Part shown: positions 1 to 5,889 of the stretch, piece by piece | Numbering within the stretch: position 1 is the stretch's first letter | Layout of the letters: every line of letters begins with the position of its first letter | Assembly: GCA_036733985.1 (NCBI GenBank) | Contig: DAIMZM010000118.1 | Location: forward strand, 1-5,889 | Source of the DNA: DAIMZM01 sp036733985 | GTDB lineage: Bacteria; Bacillota; Dehalobacteriia; UBA4068 | Length of the DNA: 5,889 bases | Reading direction: 5' to 3' | Notes under the pieces: model-generated | Database searches by the model: none | What the model saw: only the letters and a program-made list of their open reading frames with translations | What the model was told of the DNA's origin: nothing | Made by a program: the position numbers and the translations under genes

Positions 1-47
1 CCCTGGCGGACGTGGCGAGGGTGCGCATGGTTGCGGATTTGGATTAA
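1..47 (+). CDS. rimP: Ribosome maturation factor RimP, C-terminal end (partial)
   Basis: Only the last 14 codons are present, in the frame starting at base 3, reading LADVARVRMVADLD and then TAA at 45-47. The pattern of small and hydrophobic residues followed by Arg and an acidic end resembles the final beta strand of the RimP C-terminal SH3-like domain. Its position directly upstream of nusA is the standard place for rimP. RimP assists 30S subunit maturation around S12 in the family. The identification rests mostly on gene order, because the fragment is too short to be diagnostic. The stop lies 23 nt before the nusA start, so the two are probably co-transcribed. Confidence 0.72.
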   Translation, partial: LADVARVRMVADLD

Positions 48-56
48 TTAAATATT

Positions 57-63
57 GGGAGAG
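57..63 (+). promoter_or_regulatory. nusA ribosome binding site
   Basis: GGGAGAG sits 7 nt before the ATG at 71, in an AT-rich 23-nt spacer after the rimP stop. It supports ATG 71 as the nusA start. I see no promoter or terminator in this spacer. Confidence 0.75.
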
Positions 64-70
64 AATAAAC

Positions 71-1261
71 ATGAACGTAGAATTCATCGAAGCCCTGAAA
101 GATCTGGAAAAAGAGCGGGGGATCGAAATGGAAGTGCTGGTGGAGGCCATCGAAGCCGCGCTGATCTCCGCCTATAAAAAGCATTTCGGATCTTCCCAGA
201 ACGTGAGGGTGGAGATAAACCGGAACAACGGCGATATCCACGTTTTCTACCGCAAGGATGTGGTGCAGGAGGTGGAAGACGACAAACTGCAAATCTCCCT
301 AGAGGAAGCCCAGGAATATGATCCGGAATTTGAGGAAGGCGATGTTTTCGAATCCGAGGTGACCCCCAGGAGCTTTGGCCGGATCGCCGCCCAAACCGCC
401 AAGCATGTGGTGGTGCAGCGCATCCGGGAGGCTGAGCGGAACATGGTCTATGACCAGTTCGCCACCAGGAAGGATGATATCGTCACCGCCACGGTGCTCC
501 GTACCGAGGGGCGGAACGTTTTTATCGACTTGGGCAAAACCGAGGCCCTGCTGGCTCCCTCCGAACAGATCCCCAGGGAAAATTACCGGGTAGGCGACCG
601 GATCAAGGTCTATATCCTGGAAGTGCGCAAAACCACCAAGGGGCCCCAGATCATGGTGTCCCGCACCCATCCCGGCCTGTTGAAGCGGCTGTTTGAGCGG
701 GAGGTGCCGGAGATCCACGACGGCACGGTGGAAATCAAATCCGTGGTGCGGGAGCCGGGCTGGCGTTCCAAGATCGCGGTTTACAGCAGAAACGAGAATG
801 TGGACCCGGTGGGCGCTTGCGTGGGGGCCAAAGGCATGCGGGTGCAATCCATTGTCAACGAGCTGTCCGGTGAGAAGATCGAAATCATCCGCTGGGATGA
901 GAACCCGGCCATTTATGTGAGCAATTCCCTGTCTCCGGCCAAAGCCATTTCCGTGGAGATCGACGAGGAAGAAAAATTCACCCGGGTGGTGGTGCCGGAT
1001 TACCAGTTGTCCCTGGCCATCGGCAAGGAAGGGCAAAACGCCCGCCTGGCCGCCCGGCTCACCGGCTGGAAAATCGATATCAAGAGCGAAAGCCAAATGG
1101 CTGAGCTGGAAAGCAGCCAGGAAGAAGCCCCGGAGGAACCGATGCTGACGGAAGAGGGGCATGTGGATGAGGGCGCGGACGCTGTGGAAGCCATCACCGA
1201 GTCGGACGAAGCCGCCGATACCGCGGCCCTGGACGCGGAGGCGGAGGTCGGGGAAGCATGA
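71..1261 (+). CDS. nusA: Transcription termination/antitermination protein NusA
   Basis: NusA binds RNA polymerase near the RNA exit channel and modulates pausing, intrinsic termination and antitermination. The 396-residue product shows the family's domain order. The N-terminal polymerase-binding domain is about residues 1-125 and begins MNVEFIEALKDLEKERGI. An S1 domain follows at about 134-198 (VFIDLGKTEALL, then VGDRIKVYI). KH1 spans about 230-285 with GAKG at 252-255, and KH2 about 300-345 with the loop IGKEGQNAR at 317-325. Residues 344-396 form an Asp/Glu/Ala-rich tail in place of the acidic-repeat domains of proteobacterial NusA, so the core is Gram-positive-like in length. The start is ATG 71, supported by a Shine-Dalgarno sequence 7 nt upstream. 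The TGA stop overlaps the ylxR ATG (ATGA), which suggests translational coupling. No missing motif or frameshift is seen. Confidence 0.98.
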   Translation: MNVEFIEALKDLEKERGIEMEVLVEAIEAALISAYKKHFGSSQNVRVEINRNNGDIHVFYRKDVVQEVEDDKLQISLEEAQEYDPEFEEGDVFESEVTPRSFGRIAAQTAKHVVVQRIREAERNMVYDQFATRKDDIVTATVLRTEGRNVFIDLGKTEALLAPSEQIPRENYRVGDRIKVYILEVRKTTKGPQIMVSRTHPGLLKRLFEREVPEIHDGTVEIKSVVREPGWRSKIAVYSRNENVDPVGACVGAKGMRVQSIVNELSGEKIEIIRWDENPAIYVSNSLSPAKAISVEIDEEEKFTRVVVPDYQLSLAIGKEGQNARLAARLTGWKIDIKSESQMAELESSQEEAPEEPMLTEEGHVDEGADAVEAITESDEAADTAALDAEAEVGEA

Positions 1262-1554
1262 CCAAGGGGCATCAGCATACGGAGCCCCAGCGCATGTGCT
1301 GCGCCTGCCGGGAAATGAAAGGCAAGCGGCAGCTGCTGCGCCTGGTGCGTTCCCCGGAAGGAGCGCTTTCCCTGGATGAAACCGGTAAAAAGTCCGGCAG
1401 GGGCGCCTATTTATGCCAAAACGCCGAATGCGTGAAAAAGGCTAAAAAAGCCCGTTCCCTGGAGCGGGCCCTGAACCTGAACGGCAAAATACCTGAGGAA
1501 ATCTGGCAGGCCATCGAAGCCGGCCTGCCCAAAGCGGCGGAGGATCATGGATAA
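1258..1554 (+). CDS. ylxR: YlxR family RNA-binding protein (DUF448; RnpM-type)
   Basis: This 98-residue basic protein has the YlxR hallmarks. They are an N-terminal P10-x-R12 followed by C14 and C17, then LLRLVR at 26-31, the signature GRGAYLC at 47-53, and a further Cys at 58 before a Lys/Arg-rich helix. Family members are small nucleic-acid-binding proteins. In Bacillus subtilis YlxR has been reported to bind RNase P RNA and modulate RNase P, giving the proposed name RnpM. Whether that holds here is inference. The paired cysteines (14/17 and 53/58) could suggest a metal or redox site, but many homologues lack a full set. The start ATG 1258 overlaps the nusA stop by 4 nt, and a GGAGG at 1243-1247, inside nusA, lies 10 nt upstream. 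Its end overlaps ylxQ by 8 nt. Confidence 0.95.
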   Translation: MTKGHQHTEPQRMCCACREMKGKRQLLRLVRSPEGALSLDETGKKSGRGAYLCQNAECVKKAKKARSLERALNLNGKIPEEIWQAIEAGLPKAAEDHG

Positions 1555-1855
1555 GGAACAGCGGCAAAGGATCGCCAACTATCTGGGATTGGCGCGGAAA
1601 GCCGGGAAGATCCTGGCCGGCGATGTTGCGGCCAAGGAGGCCCTGCTCAAAGGAAGAGCAACGCTGCTGGTGATCGCCGCTGATACCGCGCCTAAGGTAA
1701 GGGAGGAATTGATTGCGCTGGCCGGGGAGGATGTGCCTATCCTCGATTGGCCGGATAAGGATGATCTGGGACGTATCGTGGGCATGAGCCGCCGGGGGGC
1801 CCTGGCCCTGCTGGATCCGGGTTTTGCCAAAGCCGTCGGCAAAGTCCTGGAATAG
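1547..1855 (+). CDS. ylxQ: YlxQ, L7Ae-family RNA-binding protein
   Basis: The product has 102 residues, the usual length for YlxQ, a bacterial member of the L7Ae/L30e/Gadd45 fold that recognises kink-turn RNA. The conserved start LGLARKAGKILAG is at residues 13-25. The central strand LLVIAADTAP at 40-49 is the family core, and LGRIVG at 74-79 matches the conserved eLG-x-x-G segment before the last helix. The cellular RNA target is not known from this sequence. The start ATG 1547 lies inside the end of ylxR in another frame, an 8-nt overlap. Its GGAGG (1539-1543) is only 3 nt away, so initiation may depend on ribosomes terminating on ylxR. No other in-frame start fits. A 56-nt spacer follows before infB. 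Confidence 0.94.
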   Translation: MDKEQRQRIANYLGLARKAGKILAGDVAAKEALLKGRATLLVIAADTAPKVREELIALAGEDVPILDWPDKDDLGRIVGMSRRGALALLDPGFAKAVGKVLE

Positions 1856-1896
1856 GCGGCGGACGCCGGTTTCAAAAATATAAACAAGGTTTGCAG

Positions 1897-1903
1897 TAAG
1901 GAG
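1897..1903 (+). promoter_or_regulatory. infB ribosome binding site, deciding a TTG start
   Basis: TAAGGAG is a strong Shine-Dalgarno match. It ends 8 nt before TTG 1912, an ideal spacing. The two upstream in-frame GTG codons at 1903 and 1906 overlap it or sit 2 nt from it, so neither is a plausible start. Starting at TTG gives MARVKIYELAKEL, the usual IF2 N-terminus, without the extra MVG residues. Confidence 0.8.
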
Positions 1904-1911
1904 TGGTGGGT

Positions 1912-4900
1912 TTGGCCAGAGTTAAGATCTATGAATTGGCGAAGGAGTTATCCGTGGACAGCAGGGAGATTTTGCGCAAGCTGCAAAAAATGGGGTTGGA
2001 GGTCAAGAATCATATGAGCACCATCAGCGAAAAAGACGCTGATGAAATCCGCCGGGGCTTTGCCGCCAATGGCAAGGGAAAAGGGCCTTTAGGCGGCGGT
2101 TTCGTGCCCAAGGTGACCCGTATCCCCAAAGCGGTGATCGCACAAGAGCAGGCGGAGGCTGATGCTGAGACGGTAAAGGACGCAGCCGCCCCGGAAGCCC
2201 CGGCCGCTTCGGCCCCGGCAACGCCGCCGGCCGCTCCTGTATCGGCAGCGCCCGGGTTGGCTGCCGCTGCCCCAGCTCCGGCCGAGGCCCAGCCCCGGGC
2301 GGAAGCGCCAAAATCCGCGCCCATCCCGCCGGAACCGGTTCAGCCAATACCGCCGGCGGCGGCTGCCCCCGCTCCTTCCAGCCAGCTGGAAGCCAAAACA
2401 GCGCCGGCCCCTGCCGGGAGCCGGCCGGCTCCGGCGCAGCCTAAAGCGCCGGTTGCCGAACCCCCCCAACCGGAGAATAAAGAAGCCCGCCCTGCCGAAC
2501 AACCCCGGGACCGGGCTCAGCAGGGCCAAGGCCGTCCCCAACAGGGCAGCGGCCAAGGCCGTCCCCAACAGGGCAGCGNNNNNNNNNNNNNNNNNNNNNN
2601 NNNNNNNNNNNNNNNNNNNNNNNNNNNNNNNNNNNNNNNNNNNNNNNNNNNNNNNNNNNNNNNNNNNNNNNNNNNNNNAAGGCCGTCCCCAACAGGGCAG
2701 CGGCCAAGGCCGTCCCCAACAGGGCAGCGGCCAGGGCCGTCCCCCTCAAGGCAGCGGCCAGGGCCGTCCCCCTCAAGGCAGCGGCCAGGGCCGTCCCCAA
2801 CAGGGCGGCGGCCAGGCCCGTCCCCAACAGGGCAGCGGCCAAGGCCGTCCCCCTCAAGGCGGCGGCCAGGGCCGTCCCCCTCAGGGCGGCGGCCAGGCCC
2901 GTCCCCCTCAAGGCGGCGGCCAGGCCCGTCCCGCCCAGGGCGGCGGCCAGGCCCGTCCCGCCCAAGGCGCGGGCAAAGGCCGTCCCCAGCCCGGCGGGGC
3001 TAAACCAGCCGCGCCGGAAAAACCCGCCGCGAATTACCGCCCCGGCAAAAAGGTCTTTGTCAAGGATATCGTAGCGGAAAAGAGCTACGAGGCGGAAGGC
3101 AAGGGGCGGGGCTTTAAGCCCGGCAAACAGGGCAAGAATTATAAAGGCAACAAGCAGGCCAGGAACGAGAAGGCTGTCATGCCGCCTGTCACGCCGAAGA
3201 AAATCACCATTGGCGAAACCGTGATCTTGGCCGAATTGGCCAAGACCATGGGCAAAACCGCCGGTGAGATCATTAAGAAGCTGTTCGCCATGGGCATTAT
3301 GGCCACCATCAACCAGGAGTTGGACGCGGAAACCGCCATCCTGCTGGCTGATGAATTCGGCGTCACCGTGGAAGTCAAAGCCGACCGGGCCACGGAGATC
3401 ATGGAAGATATTGACGATGAGGAAGGCGATCTGGCGGAACGCCCGCCGGTGGTCACCATCATGGGCCATGTGGATCATGGTAAAACCTCCCTCCTGGACG
3501 CGATCCGCCATACCAATGTGGTTTCCGGCGAGGCCGGCGGCATCACGCAGCATATCGGCGCTTACCAGGTGGAGATCAAGGGCCGGAAAATCACTTTTCT
3601 GGATACCCCCGGCCACGAGGCCTTTACCGCCATGCGGGCCCGGGGCGCGCAAATGACGGATATCGCCATTATCGTGGTGGCGGCGGACGACGGCGTGATG
3701 CCCCAGACCGTGGAGGCCATCAACCACTCCAAGGCCGCCGGGGTGCCGGTGATCATCGCCATCAATAAAATCGATAAGCCCGGCGCCGACACGAGCCGGG
3801 TCAGGCAGGAACTGGCCGAACATGGCCTGGTGGCTGAGGAATGGGGCGGCGACACCATTATGGTGGAAGTCTCCGCCAAGGCCCGCATCAATTTGGAAAG
3901 CCTGCTGGAAATGATCCTGCTGGTGGCTGAGGTGGGAGAGCTGAAAGCCAACGCGGACCGGGCTGCCCGGGGCGTGGTGGTGGAAGCCAAGCTGGATAAG
4001 AACCGGGGCCCTGTGGCAACCTTATTGGTACAGAAGGGCACCCTGCAAGCCGGGGATAATCTGCTGGCCGGCGCGGTATTCGGCAAAGTCCGGGCCATGC
4101 ACGACGACAAAGGCAAAAAGGTCAAGCAGGCCGGCCCCTCCACCCCGGTGGAAGTGCTGGGCTTCGCGGACGTACCCCCGGCAGGCGAGATCTTCTTAGT
4201 GGTCAAAGACGAAAAGGACGCCCGCCTGGTCGCGGCTAAGCAGGGCGTGAAGAAGCGGGAGGAAGAGCTGCATAAGAGCTCCCGGGTCAGCCTGGACGAT
4301 TTGTTCAAGCAGATCGAGCAGGGCGAGATCAAGGAACTGAACCTGGTGGTGAAAGCGGACGTCCAGGGCTCGGTGGAAGCGCTGACCCAAAGCCTGATCA
4401 AGCTGAACACCAACGAGGTCAAGGTGAACGTGATCCACGCCGGCGTGGGCGGCATCTCCGAAAGCGATGTGATGCTGGCGGCGGCTTCCAACGCCATCAT
4501 CATCGGCTTCAATATCATCGCGCCTCCGGCGGCCCGGTCCGCCGCGGAGCAGGAAGGCGTGGATATCCGGGTTTACCGGGTCATTTACGACTGCATCGAA
4601 GATATTAAGCTGGCCATGAGCGGCCTGCTGGCGCCGGAATTCAAGGAAAATATCATCGGCCATCTGGAAGTGCGCCAGGTCATCCGCGTGCCCAAGGTGG
4701 GCGTGGTGGCCGGTTCCTATGTGACCAACGGCAAGGTGATGAGAAACGCCCATCTGCGGGTGATCCGCAACAATGTGGTGATCGCCGACGACAAGGTAGC
4801 CGGTTTGAAGCGCTTCAAGGATGACGCCAAGGAAGTGCTCCAGGGCTATGAATGCGGCGTGAGCCTGGAAAGTTTCAATGATTTGAAGGAAGGCGACGTC

Positions 4901-4942
4901 TTCGAAATCTATGTGATGGAGCAGATCGAGCGCCAGCTATAG
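1912..4942 (+). CDS. infB: Translation initiation factor IF-2 (interrupted by an assembly gap)
   Basis: IF2 is the GTPase that brings fMet-tRNA to the 30S subunit and promotes 50S joining. From TTG 1912 the order is as follows. The first IF2 N-domain is at 1912-2061 (ARVKIYELAKELSVDSREIL). An Ala/Pro-rich linker follows at about 2140-2523, then the 9-residue repeat array. A Lys/Gly-rich basic stretch lies at about 3038-3178 and the second IF2 N-domain at about 3203-3373. The G domain has G1 GHVDHGKT (3464-3487), G2 GGITQHIG, G3 DTPGHE (3602-3619), G4 NKID (3764-3775) and G5 SAK (3872-3880). The beta-barrel domains II and III and the fMet-tRNA-binding C-terminal domain follow (ECG at 4850-4858, then FNDLKEGD). 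All GTPase motifs are intact. The 100-N run at 2579-2678 puts the two halves in different frames (1912-2578 and 2679-4942). I read this as a wrong gap length, not a broken gene. Without extra repeats the protein is about 977 residues, long for IF2 because of the linker. Confidence 0.96.
2140..2523 (+). other. Ala/Pro-rich low-complexity linker of IF2
   Basis: Residues 77-204 of the TTG-start product are dominated by Ala and Pro with scattered Glu, Gln and Lys (for example APAASAPATPPAAPVSAAPG). No fold is expected. Such linkers between the IF2 N-terminal domains and the G domain vary widely between species. This stretch is not a regular tandem repeat, unlike the array just after it. Confidence 0.8.
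2524..2998 (+). repeat. 27-bp in-frame tandem repeat in infB (9-residue unit, interrupted by gap)
   Basis: The unit encodes GQGRPQQGS. Two perfect units lie before the gap (2524-2550 and 2551-2577), and a third begins at 2578. After the gap come a partial unit (2679-2701) and eleven full units in exact 27-bp register (2702-2998). The general form is GQ(G/A)RP(Q/P/A)QG(S/G). The units flanking the gap are nucleotide-identical. Downstream units diverge: CAACAG at the variable pair becomes CCTCAA, then GCCCAG or GCCCAA. The last unit, GKGRPQPGG, is degenerate and leads into AKPAAPEK. Each unit carries one Arg and no acidic residue, so the segment is basic, disordered and rich in Gly, Pro and Gln. 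The length is a multiple of 3, so copy-number changes keep infB in frame. Confidence 0.96.
2579..2678. other. Assembly gap, exactly 100 N, inside the infB repeat array
   Basis: The run is exactly 100 N, a common placeholder for a gap of unknown size. The base before it (G 2578) is the first base of a Gly codon, and AA at 2679-2680 are the last two bases of a Gln codon of the same repeat unit. Restoring frame needs a multiple of 3. Keeping the 27-bp register needs 3 + 27k bases (3, 30, 57, 84, 111 and so on). One hundred fits neither. Any protein reading through the N run in the upstream frame is spurious. Confidence 0.95.
3161..3181 (+). promoter_or_regulatory. Possible internal IF2 start (IF2-beta type)
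   Basis: ATG 3179 is in the infB frame, between the basic linker and the second IF2 N-domain. It is preceded by GAGAAGG (3167-3173), 5 nt away, and AGGA at 3161-3164. Initiation here would give a short IF2 of 587 residues (MPPVTPKKITIGE...) with all GTPase and C-terminal domains but no repeat array. Escherichia coli and Bacillus subtilis make shorter IF2 forms from internal starts. That it happens here is inference, and purine-rich stretches before Met codons also arise by chance. Confidence 0.3.
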
Positions 4943-4945
4943 GAG
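4941..4945 (+). promoter_or_regulatory. rbfA ribosome binding site overlapping the infB stop
   Basis: AGGAG starts inside the infB TAG stop (4940-4942) and ends 6 nt before ATG 4952. Ribosomes finishing infB sit on the rbfA initiation site, which favours coupled translation. Confidence 0.78.
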
Positions 4946-4951
4946 TGAGCT

Positions 4952-5356
4952 ATGGTAAGTCACCGTGTGGGACGTTTGGCCGGGGAGCTGCAAAAGGAGC
5001 TGGCCCTGATCCTGGATCGGGAGATCCAGGATCCCAGGCTGGACTTTGTCTCAGTCGCCAATATCGAGATCGCGCCGGACGGCTGCTCGGCCCGGGTGCA
5101 TATCAGCCCCATGAATAACGAACCCCGGCAGAAGGCGGATATTGCCGCCGCCCTGGAAAGCGCCAAGGGCTATATCCGCCGGGAGCTGGGCCGCCGCCTG
5201 AAAACCCGGATGGTGCCGGAGCTGTACTTCCAGGTGGACGACAGCATTGCTTATGCGGTGCGGATGATGGGCGTCATTGATAAGCAGATCGCTGAGGACC
5301 AGGCAGCCGCTGTGGGCCGGCCGCCCCTGGATCCGGGCGTCTATAAAGAAGAGTAA
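4952..5356 (+). CDS. rbfA: 30S ribosome-binding factor RbfA
   Basis: RbfA binds the 30S subunit late in assembly, near the 5' region of 16S rRNA, and is needed for rRNA maturation and cold growth in model bacteria. The 134-residue product has the usual features. The N-terminal helix VSHRVGRLAGELQKELALIL leads to the conserved REIQDPRL at 23-30. The KH-like core includes the helix-kink segment SAKGYIRREL (70-79), followed by P89-E-L-x-F93 and the D96-D97-S98 motif. Residues after about 115 form a short variable tail (VGRPPLDPGVYKEE). The length is typical. ATG 4952 is supported by AGGAG 6 nt upstream. In Bacillus subtilis ylxP lies between infB and rbfA, but here there are only 9 nt between them. 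nrnA follows after 5 nt. Confidence 0.96.
   Translation: MVSHRVGRLAGELQKELALILDREIQDPRLDFVSVANIEIAPDGCSARVHISPMNNEPRQKADIAAALESAKGYIRRELGRRLKTRMVPELYFQVDDSIAYAVRMMGVIDKQIAEDQAAAVGRPPLDPGVYKEE
5008..5033 (+). other. Perfect 11-bp inverted repeat with GGGA loop inside rbfA
   Basis: GATCCTGGATC (5008-5018) and GATCCAGGATC (5023-5033) are exact reverse complements around GGGA, which fits a GNRA tetraloop. A further 3-bp CCT/AGG pairing (5005-5007 with 5036-5038) is possible across a CC bulge. The stem lies 56 nt after the rbfA start and codes for the conserved LDREIQDPR region. No T-run follows, so it is not a terminator. It may be chance created by codon choice. Confidence 0.6.
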
Positions 5357-5361
5357 GCGCG

Positions 5362-5889
5362 ATGGTCAATTCCAGCTATGATCAGATCGTTGAGATCCTG
5401 AATACCAGCCGGCATCTGATATTGGCGGGCCATGAGGATCCGGACTGCGACTGTCTTGGTTCCATGCTGGCCCTCTATAGGGCCTTTGGCGGCCGGGACA
5501 AGGGCTGGCGCATGCTAAGGCGGGACCCTGTCCCGCCTAATCTGCGTTTCCTGCCCGGCCTGGAACTGATGCTGGATCCGGCTGAGCTGGATATCCGGCC
5601 GGAGGGCATCCTCCTGGTGGATTGCGGCGAGCTCTCCCGCACCGGCGATTGGCTGGAACCCCTGGGCCAGGGGGAGCCGCTCTATTGCATCGATCATCAT
5701 GTCACCAATGATTTTCAGGGCGCGGCAGCCTTGGTGGAGCCGGAAGCCGCGGCCACGGCTGAACTGGCGGCGGCCTTGATCTTCCAGGCCGGCATCGCGC
5801 CGGACGACGCCACGGCTCTTTGCCTCTATGCCGCTACGGCGGCTGATACCGGCGGCTTCCGCTATCTGAACACCACGCCCCGCTGCCTG
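5362..5889 (+). CDS. nrnA: Bifunctional oligoribonuclease/pAp phosphatase NrnA (DHH family), 5' part
   Basis: NrnA-type enzymes degrade 2-5 nt RNA and dephosphorylate pAp to AMP using Mn ions in a DHH-family active site. This open frame has 176 codons with no stop before the window ends, about 55% of the usual 310-325 residues. The DHH metal-binding motifs are all present. Motif I is H24-x-x-P-D28-x-D30 in GHEDPDCDCLGS, motif II is D87 in LLVDCGELSR, motif III is D111-H112-H113, and motif IV is D162 in AADTGGFRY. The conserved RFLPG is at 62-66. The C-terminal DHHA1 substrate-binding domain must lie beyond the window. The start is ATG 5362, 5 nt after the rbfA stop. The only upstream purine stretch is AAGAAGAG within the rbfA end (about 5346-5353), so coupling is likely. 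A RecJ-like or generic DHH protein is the alternative, but this position after rbfA favours NrnA. Confidence 0.92.
   Translation, partial: MVNSSYDQIVEILNTSRHLILAGHEDPDCDCLGSMLALYRAFGGRDKGWRMLRRDPVPPNLRFLPGLELMLDPAELDIRPEGILLVDCGELSRTGDWLEPLGQGEPLYCIDHHVTNDFQGAAALVEPEAAATAELAAALIFQAGIAPDDATALCLYAATAADTGGFRYLNTTPRCL
5518..5538 (+). other. GC-rich 9-bp inverted repeat inside nrnA
   Basis: AGGCGGGAC (5518-5526) and GTCCCGCCT (5530-5538) are exact reverse complements around a 3-nt CCT loop. It encodes RRDPVPP, which fits the NrnA family at this place, just before NLRFLPG. It lacks a following T-run, so it is not an intrinsic terminator. A role in mRNA folding is possible but not shown. Confidence 0.5.

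Noticed and set aside
299..1162. Minus-strand open frame of 287 codons opposite nusA
   Set aside because: It is a shadow of the nusA coding sequence in GC-rich DNA, with no recognisable domain or ribosome binding site.
1856..1911. Possible promoter in the ylxQ-infB spacer (TATAAA at 1879-1884)
   Set aside because: The -10-like box has no -35 match at a suitable distance (CGGCGG-like sequence there), so it is more likely an AT-rich spacer.
2524..2998. CRISPR array
   Set aside because: The repeats are directly adjacent with no unique spacers, are in frame with infB, and encode a regular peptide.
2679..3003. Continuation of the upstream infB frame after the gap (Arg/Pro/Ser-rich)
   Set aside because: This is the wrong frame caused by the 100-N placeholder. 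The conserved IF2 domains continue in the other frame.
2441..3823. Long open frame of 460 codons on the minus strand across the repeat array
   Set aside because: It reads through the N run and the 27-bp repeats, which stay open in every frame because the unit is a multiple of 3. It lies antisense to conserved IF2 GTPase motifs and has no family features of its own.
5008..5033. rbfA hairpin as an intrinsic terminator
   Set aside because: No T-run follows the stem and it lies within a conserved coding sequence.

Overview
All recognisable genes in this window lie on the + strand, tightly packed. The order is rimP (3' tail), nusA, ylxR, ylxQ, infB, rbfA and nrnA (5' part, running off the window). 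This is the conserved transcription and translation-initiation operon of Bacillota (Firmicutes). The gene order and the presence of YlxR, YlxQ and an NrnA-type DHH phosphoesterase point to that phylum. The GC-rich sequence and the lack of ylxP (DUF503) between infB and rbfA suggest a non-Bacillus lineage, perhaps Negativicutes or a GC-rich clostridial group. That finer placement is a guess.

Layout. Bases 1-47 hold the end of rimP. nusA (71-1261) overlaps ylxR (1258-1554) by 4 nt, and ylxR overlaps ylxQ (1547-1855) by 8 nt. A 56-nt spacer leads to infB, which I start at TTG 1912 and end at 4942. The rbfA ribosome binding site overlaps the infB stop, and rbfA runs 4952-5356. nrnA starts 5 nt later at 5362 and is still open at the window edge. 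No RNA gene, mobile element or CRISPR array is visible, and no stretch over 300 bases lacks a gene.

The one out-of-the-ordinary region is inside infB. Between the Ala/Pro-rich linker and the second IF2 N-terminal domain lies a 27-bp tandem repeat encoding a 9-residue unit, GQGRPQQGS. The assembly breaks in this array: 2579-2678 is exactly 100 N, which looks like a placeholder of arbitrary length. The two sides of infB are in different frames across it. The reading frames require a true gap that is a multiple of 3, and the repeat phase predicts 3 + 27k bases. The apparent frameshift is therefore almost certainly an artefact, and infB should be read as one intact gene with an unknown number of extra repeats.

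How the genes fit together. RimP and RbfA mature the 30S subunit, and IF2 places initiator tRNA and joins the subunits. NusA couples RNA polymerase to pausing, termination and antitermination. YlxR and YlxQ are small RNA-binding proteins, with YlxR linked to RNase P in Bacillus. NrnA clears nanoRNA and pAp. I found no convincing undescribed system; the IF2 repeat array is the most interesting item.
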